Shown: positions 30,139-35,539 of the stretch, piece by piece | How positions within the stretch are numbered: the first letter of the stretch is position 1 | Layout: each line of letters starts with the position of its first letter | Assembly (NCBI GenBank): GCA_009602725.1 | Contig: WELB01000126.1 | Location: 377,625 to 413,163 of the forward strand | Source: Spirogloea muscicola | Taxonomy: Eukaryota; Streptophyta; Zygnematophyceae; Spirogloeales; Spirogloeaceae | Direction: 5' to 3' | Length of the DNA stretch: 35,539 nt | Notes under the pieces: model-generated | Database searches by the model: none | Told to the model about the DNA's origin: nothing | What the model saw: only the letters and a program-made list of their open reading frames with translations | Position numbers and translations under genes: made by a program

Positions 30139-30554
30139 ACGCTGAGGCGCTGTGTGCATTAACGCTATTCTGGCCCTTTCGAAGATCTTCATTTGTTTTT
30201 CTGGGCTGGCCAAAGACAGCCGTCGCCCTTCACTGGAAGAGTCTTTCTTCTGCGGCTGCTAACAAGATGTTACTAAATTGTTATCCTAAGTGGTCCTTGC
30301 TTAGTCAAGGAAGAGGCTTACCACCTTCGACCTTCTCACAGCCCTTGCCCCCATTAGGAGAGCCACTTCTCTTTGACAATGAGGAGCCTTAATTGCGTCG
30401 TTGTGCAGTTCTTGCGAGTCGCCAAGCTAAATGCTTGGCGACTCGCTGGCCAGCCCCTCTTCTCTACGGGCGCGCACTTCTCCCCCCAAGCGGTCCGAGC
30501 CAAAGTGGCACTCTGAGGCAGTGCGGCCCAAGCCCGACGAAGCGGGAGACATTG
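30139..30554 (+). repeat. Further hairpin modules, partial
   Basis: Partial or diverged modules lie near 30195-30245 (GGGCTGGCCAAAGACAGCC), 30335-30372 (TCACAGCCCTTGCCCCCATT) and 30450-30485 (CTGGCCAGCCCCTCTTCTCT). Between them is unassigned sequence. An inverted match GAGTCGCCAAGC / GCTTGGCGACTC (30416-30445) forms a 12-bp stem with a 6-base loop. Confidence 0.6.
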
Positions 30555-30840
30555 CGGCCCAAAGAGCGCCATCGTCCGCCGCTTCCATGGAGAGCCGGTG
30601 GACTTTCATGCAGCCGGGTCGCAAGCGCAGGTGTACCGCATGCGCTTGGCCGTGTCGCTGCAGAGGTCTATGGCCCGCGCATTGCACCTGCGTGCCTTCC
30701 TTTCGATTTCATGCGCACCGCGCGCCTTCTCTTTGCGTGCTGGAAGAGCCCTCGCTTCTTCCAGTAGCAGGGGTTACTGAGTGCTTCGTAGCTGCTTAGT
30801 TTCCTTTTGTCTTGTTTAAATAAGTGCCCCCTCTGGCCCC
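30555..30840 (+). mobile_element. LINE fragment F, 3' end
   Basis: The plus strand reads VRRFHGEPVDFHAAGSQAQV then YRMRLAVSLQRSMARALHLR, homologous to fragment C (5937-6330, inverted). A subfamily-2 tail-like segment, TTTCATGCGCACCGCGCGCC, follows inside the element near 30709. The shared end AGGGGTTACTGAGTGCTTCG lies near 30768. Confidence 0.65.
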
Positions 30841-31635
30841 TTCTCAGAAGAAGAAAAAAGAAAGTGCTCGCCCATAGAGAAGAGGGGCTGGCAAAGCCAG
30901 CCAAAAAAGAATGGACAACGTCCAAAGCCAAAGAAAGAGGAGCCGGAAAAGGACTACACTACAAAACACAAGACGATGCAGAGGGAAGCTCAGTACCCGC
31001 GAGTGAGCAACATCAAGTCTGAGTAGCTCGCTGCAGGGAAAGAGGCACTCCGCCGAGTCCCAGAGGCGGCTGCCATAGCACGGCCTGCTCGCGTGTGGAC
31101 GGCGTAGGCAAGGGAGCGTTGAAACAATACCGCCAGGCGCATTCGGATTACCTGAGCGAGCGAACCGGCGGCGTTCTCGTACTTTGTTCATTGTCCATTC
31201 ATTGTTCACTGGCTTATCCCCAGCCCCTATTCTCAATGGGCGAGCCCTTCTCCAATGCGGCTGACTCGGGGTCACTAAGCTCCTATTCGCTGTGATGACT
31301 TGCATAGACAGAACAGCGCTTCCAAATTGACTGGTGGCTGTGAGAGGCCAGCCCAAAAGAATGGACAAGGTCTGGAGGGGGCCGGATGGCTGCGAAAAGC
31401 AAGAAACTAATTGCTATGACGGCAGCAAGGGGGCGCTCAGTAACCTCGAGTCAGAGCTTAGCTGTGTGGTCTTAGCGCCTTTCGGCCCTTTCGGCGAGCG
31501 CTTTCTTCGGACTTGGTGGAGCGGGCTTTCACCTTCCTCGCTTGACGTGTCAAGAAGCCCAGAAGCTAAGTTACTCGGCCTGAAGTCGACGTCACGACGC
31601 CAGCACCCCCGCGAACAGCGGCCTCGGCCGCCGCC
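30841..31635. other. Hairpin modules and 5' flank of COX15
   Basis: Inverted module at about 30865-30915 (GCTCGCCCATAGAGAAGAGG ... GGCTGGCAAAGCCAGCC). Plus-orientation module at about 31195-31250 (TTATCCCCAGCCCCTATTCT ... GGGCGAGCCCTTCTC). Inverted variant at about 31325-31380 (GTGGCTGTGAGAGGCCAGCC). The last ~230 bp is probably the COX15 promoter. No other gene is seen. Confidence 0.55.
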
Positions 31636-34345
31636 ATGGCGGCGCTGACGCGGGCCTGGCGCGGCCTGAGCGCCGCCGCGGCGGCGGGTGCTGCAGCGGC
31701 GGTGCCTGGCCGCGCGTGCTCAGGCTGGGCAGCCGCAAGGAGGCCCCCCTCGCGAGCAGGCGAGCAGGCGGCGGCTCTGCCGGCCTCGAGCTCTGGCGGC
31801 GGGCCCTTGACCAGGTCTGAGCCGTGGCGGCCACAGTCGTGCCTTAAGCTGCGACGTAGAAATCTGGGCGGCCATGGCTCGCAGTCAGGGCGGCAATGGC
31901 GTGACGAGCCCCAATGAGCGATTCCCACCATTGCACAGCATATGACCATGACGCCCCGGGGCTGCAGGCGGCCGCTCGAGCTCCGCTTGCGCCGTCGCGC
32001 CGGACGGTGGCAGCTGCTGCTGTTGGGGCTCTCCAGGCGCGCGCTGTCGCCGTCGCCTTCCGCCGGCTAGCAACGGAGCTGCTGCCGGCTCACCGCACCC
32101 GGTTGGAGCATGTCTCGTCTGGACCCCTACCATTGCCCAGCAGGCCGCGTCACTTGCGCCAAACGGCACGTCTGTCGTCGAGGATTGGTGGTGATGGTTG
32201 AGCCGACGCTGGCTTGCCTGGCTGGCCTCCTGTGGGTCTCCTCCTCCGCGTCGCTTGCTGGCATGACTCTTAGCGGCTGCCCAGCATGTTGGGTTTTGTG
32301 CGCAGGGCCGACGAGCTGCCTCGACTGCAGCCGCTGACGTGCAAGCTGCACTGCACATAGCTGCGCCGTCGGCCCGAGCGAGCGGCCCAGTACAAGCGAC
32401 TTTGCGGCCGCTTGTGTTGGGGGGGGCGGCTGCGCAGCGGCAGGTGGCAGCGTGGCTCTTCGGCTGCACGGGCTGGGTGTTCAGCCTCGTGGTCCTTGGC
32501 GGCGTCACGCGCCTCACGCGCTCGGGCCTCTCCATGACGGACTGGCGGTTCCAGGGGACGCTGCCGCCCCTGACCTCAAAGGAGTGGGAGGCCGAGTTTG
32601 ACAAATATAAGCAGTCTCCTGAATACCAGAGGTGACGAATACGGAATGCGCAGCTCCGGAATACCAGCACAACCGGGCCAGCTCCGTACTCCACGCCAAG
32701 CTCAAGCTTCAGCATAGCACAAGTTAGGCACTGACTGAATATTGAAACCTGCGCCGTCGCTCTATGGTTGGCTGTGGTAGGGTGAACCGGGGCATGAGCT
32801 TGGCGGACTTCAAGTTCATCTACTGGATGGAGTATGCGCACCGCATGTGGGGCCGTGGCTTGGGGCTGGCCTTCGGCCTGCCGTTCGGCTACTTTGCACT
32901 CTGGGGTTACATCTCGCAGCCGCTGGCGGCCCGCCTGGGCCTGCTCATGGCTATGGGCGCAGGCCAGGGCTTCGTTGGATGGTGGATGGTCAAAAGTGGC
33001 CTGGAGGTTAGCCTTGCCCTTCAGCAATGAGATATGGAGTTTTGCTTAGCTCAAATAGTGAAGCAGACCTGTTCAGAACGAGCACATTGTGCAGTGGTTG
33101 TTTTGAGCAAGTTAAGAGTACCTAGTATGTGTGACCTGTTGCAAGATTCGTGCAAGCCTCCTCTTTGTAATGTACCTCGGCTTCAAGAGGAGCATGAGTA
33201 TTAGCCTGCGACTGAGCCTTGTGTATGTGACATCTGGTGCAGGAACCTAAAACTGAGCACGACACGCCGCGCGTGAGCCCTTACCGGCTGGCAGCGCACC
33301 TTACCTCCGCTTTCGTCATTTACGCCGGCCTCCTCTGGACTTCGTTGAGTGTGGCTCTGCCACAGCCCCTGGCGCAGCAACCGCTGCACATGCTCTCGGC
33401 AGTGGCGGCCCGTAGGCTTGTCCACCCAGCTGCCATGCTGGTCGGTGTGACAGCCCTTTCTGGGGCGTTTGTGGCTGGCAATGATGCGGTCAGTAGCTGC
33501 CAGCCTCGTCATTTCCAATTCCGCCTGTTTCTGCTGTGCTGAGGCGCCATGACAAGATGATGAGATGGCCACTTGCGCGAGGTTGTGATTCTGAGCAAGG
33601 CAATCGCTATAAGCTGTACTCGTTTTTGCATACTGTGTCCAGGGCCACGCATACAATACATTTCCCAAGATGGGCGACGTGTGGATTCCTCATGGCCTTT
33701 TTGAGCTGCAGCCGACTGTGCGCAACATATTCGAGAATACGGCTCTTGTGCAGGTGCTTTAGAGCCGGGCGCTTTTCCTGGCTTTACTCTTTGCAGGCAG
33801 ATATCTATAGCGTGGGGTCAGATGCCTGGCGCCTGACTGCCTCGTTATTCCTGGTTGTGAACAGCTTCAGCACCGGGTGCTCGCAATCTCCACGCTCACA
33901 GTGTTGACAGCAGTGTGGGCCTCTGCGCGTAGCTTGCCGCTGCACGGCTCGTCCCGTATTCTCCTCCACGTGATGCTTGGCACGGCCGCGCTACAGGTAA
34001 ACCATGCAGCACTCTGGCTTGTGCTCCGGGCCGCCCAAGTTGCTCGTGGGGTACGGTGGGTGGAGGACAGAGGTCCTATGCCCAGCCCAATTGATGGCAG
34101 GGGGCTTTGTATTGCAGGTGACACTGGGCGTGTCAACGCTGCTCCTGCACGTCCCAATCTCGTTGGGGGCTGCACACCAGGCGGGGGCACTGTCGCTGTT
34201 CACGGTCGTGCTGGCGATGCTCCACACACTTAGGGTCAGGAGAAGTGCCGCCGCAGCTGCGACACCTACCCGGCTGGCGGTGCAGCACTTCAGCGCCGCC
34301 GCAGCTGGGCCACGGATGGCGCCTGCGGCAATGGGCTCAAGATAA
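31636..34345 (+). CDS. COX15: Heme A synthase (COX15/CtaA family)
   Basis: COX15 converts heme O to heme A for cytochrome c oxidase, in the mitochondrial inner membrane. Proposed exons are 31636-31701 (least certain), 32306-32631, 32781-33006, 33243-33488, 33643-33753, 33865-33996 and 34118-34345 (stop TAA); all phases agree, giving about 444 residues. The N-terminus (MAALTRAWRGLSAAAA, then GRRAASTAAADVQAAL) is a mitochondrial-type presequence. Core blocks are LVVLGGVTRLTRSGLSMTDW, LPPLTSKEWEAEFDKYKQSP, EYQRVNRGMSLADFKFIYWM and EYAHRMWGR (heme-ligand His). Then come FVGWWMVKSGL, HLTSAFVIYAGLLW, AFVAGNDAGHAYNTFPKMGD, HRVLAISTL, LHVMLGTAALQVTLGVSTLL and the last His in AAHQAGALSLF. Intron 1 is about 600 bp and GC-rich. 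It diverges from VMP1 across 3 kb of repeats. Confidence 0.93.
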
Positions 34346-34919
34346 CAATAATCCTTCACTCCTGCATACATAAATTCGAGCTGGCAAAGCTTTTAGTCAG
34401 GCTTCTCGTTGAGGTCACGTTCCCTCCCCTAAATATTCATCCAGGGTTGGGGCTATTAAGAGAACCTTGATTCCTTAGCCTGTGGCATATTGCCACCGTG
34501 GTCGCGCATTATGCTGTATCCATGTACAATGGACAGTCACAATGGCCACTCTCCAGCATCAGCTGCTGCTCTTGTTGGCGAGTACAGCGGCTCTCGAGTA
34601 CCGTGCTAGCAGCCACATCTCACTGTCAACTCTTGGTCGAGGGAGCCCAGATATCCTGTCAACAAAAAGTCGGCTGCTGATAGTAGTGGGGCTGTGGAAG
34701 CCAGTCAAGTGGCTTACAGATGAGAGGTGTGCTCCCGGTGGGGGTGGCACCAGGGTTGGCGGCGCACCCCCAAAGTGTTATAGGCCGGCGGCCCCTGAAG
34801 CCGGCCAGCCGGTAGCCCCAAGTCCAAATGGCCTAAGACGGCAGCGGGACGCCTATCCGACAGTGGAGTTGTAGTGGCGGCTCGTGATATGTCACATGGA
34901 CAAGGTGGGAGAAGTGCTA
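34346..34919. other. Unassigned 3' flank of COX15
   Basis: No gene, RNA or repeat was recognised. Open frames on both strands show no motif I know. Confidence 0.4.
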
Positions 34920-35140
34920 TTTGAATGCGGCTCTTGCTTACTTTGCAGCGTTCCCAGGCTCTAGCCATACATCAGCGTGCTGGGCACGCACTAAGTCTGG
35001 CCACTGGCTTGTGGGTTGGTGCTCCGGCGCCCAGATTAGTCTGGCAGATGTGTATGTGCTCACTCGTGGTTACTGAAGTCCCCCTTCACTTCAGTTGTGT
35101 GACTAGTTCTCTTACCTTAGCCCCTTGTTGATTTTCCAAT
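34920..35140 (+). mobile_element. LINE fragment G, 3' end
   Basis: LLLTLQRSQALAIHQRAGHA and the following tail (TGTATGTGCTCACTCGTGGT) match fragment E (24795-25088), which reads LSLSLQRSQALAIHQRAGRA and ends in MHVLTRGY. Strongly 5'-truncated. Confidence 0.7.
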
Positions 35141-35179
35141 GATCTTCTTACAAGCAGTGTAGTGGCTTGCTTCGGCTCC

Positions 35180-35486
35180 CTCGGCCTTCTTGGCTTCCAT
35201 GTGCACCGCGCGCGCCTTCGCTGTAGACTGGCCGCCTCGTCTGGCGCCAAGGCCAGAAGCGAGGGGAGAAGCGGCTGGCGGAGGGACCGCCTCGTCGACA
35301 CGGGGGGGTATAATGAAGAGCGCCTCGCCCTGTTCGCCTAGCCCGTGGCTCCGCCAAGATGGTTTAAAACACCCTCCACTGGATCACCTGGCTGCCCTAA
35401 GACACGCTCTTTCGTCTCACAGCCACCAGTCAATTGGGCCGCGCTTTTTTTCGTACCAGCAGCCGCGGTCTCTCGTCTGGCGCCAC
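35180..35486. other. Repeat-derived sequence with LINE-tail and module fragments
   Basis: A GCACCGCGCGCGCCTTC tail fragment occurs near 35203-35219, and TCTCACAGCCACCAGTCAAT near 35414-35433 matches the inverse of 31318-31345. CAATTGGGCCGCGCTTTTTT near 35430 resembles 11512-11533. No gene is seen. Confidence 0.45.
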
Positions 35487-35539
35487 CACTAGAAGAAGTG
35501 GCTCTCCCAATGGGGGCAAGGGCTGTGAGAAGCCAGCCC
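35487..35539 (-). repeat. Hairpin module, cut by the window end
   Basis: GAAGAAGTGGCTCTCCCAAT then GGGGGCAAGGGCTGTGAGAA and GCCAGCCC match 29301-29350 in the same orientation, with one or two differences. The window ends inside the module. Confidence 0.75.

Noticed and set aside
30857-30937. Possible 8-bp target duplication AAAGAAAG around the module at 30865
   Set aside because: The sequence is low-complexity and A-rich, so the match is expected by chance.
29301-31400. Possible CRISPR-like or integron attC-like array, because of regular hairpins
   Set aside because: Modules differ in orientation and spacing, there are no unique spacers of constant length and no associated genes, and the DNA is eukaryotic.
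31885-33027. Longest single open frame in the window (380 codons, minus strand)
   Set aside because: It is antisense to COX15 exons 2-3 and their introns, shows no recognisable motif, and is explained by high GC content. COX15 exons on the plus strand match a known family in phase.

Overview
This looks like nuclear DNA of a eukaryote, most likely a GC-rich green alga (chlorophyte). Every recognised gene is split by short GT-AG introns. Two enzyme families have the closest relatives I know in plant and algal plastids (an AOR-type quinone oxidoreductase and a plastid aldo/keto reductase), and a plant-type GH5 exo-glucanase is present. The lineage is an inference from gene content; no marker gene proves it.

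Layout, left to right. 1-1079 (+) is the 3' part of an eEF1A lysine methyltransferase. It converges on a minus-strand TCAIM-like mitochondrial gene (1226-~3693) whose 5' end is cut by a 20-A run. 4048-6330 is a stack of truncated minus-strand non-LTR retrotransposon (LINE) 3' ends. About 8655-15970 is a tandem segmental duplication carrying two AOR-type oxidoreductase genes (9315-10967 and 12964-14470); exon 3 of the two is nearly identical while the other exons have diverged. 16291-19792 (+) holds a nine-exon GH5 exo-1,3-beta-glucanase with a possible leader exon. 20683-21921 (+) is a complete four-exon URM1 gene. 22162-24637 (-) is a plastid-type aldo/keto reductase. 26044-28639 (-) is a complete eight-exon VMP1 gene. 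28640-31635 is a repeat jungle containing a large imperfect palindrome made of short hairpin modules. 31636-34345 (+) is COX15 (heme A synthase). The right end again holds LINE and hairpin-module fragments.

The genes do not form one pathway. They are housekeeping genes: translation-factor methylation, tRNA thiolation/urmylation, ER-autophagy membrane dynamics, heme A synthesis, reactive carbonyl detoxification and glucan hydrolysis. I found no CRISPR array, tRNA, rRNA or defence-type operon, and nothing I would call a new biochemical system. The most unusual material is a family of ~60-80 bp hairpin modules (GGGCTGG...CCAGCCC). They recur throughout, sit just past LINE 3' ends, build a palindrome of about 840 bp, and in one case look freshly inserted with a 9-bp duplication. 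Exon boundaries below were chosen by reading frame, phase agreement and family similarity recalled from memory. No alignment was run, so all homology statements are recognition by eye.
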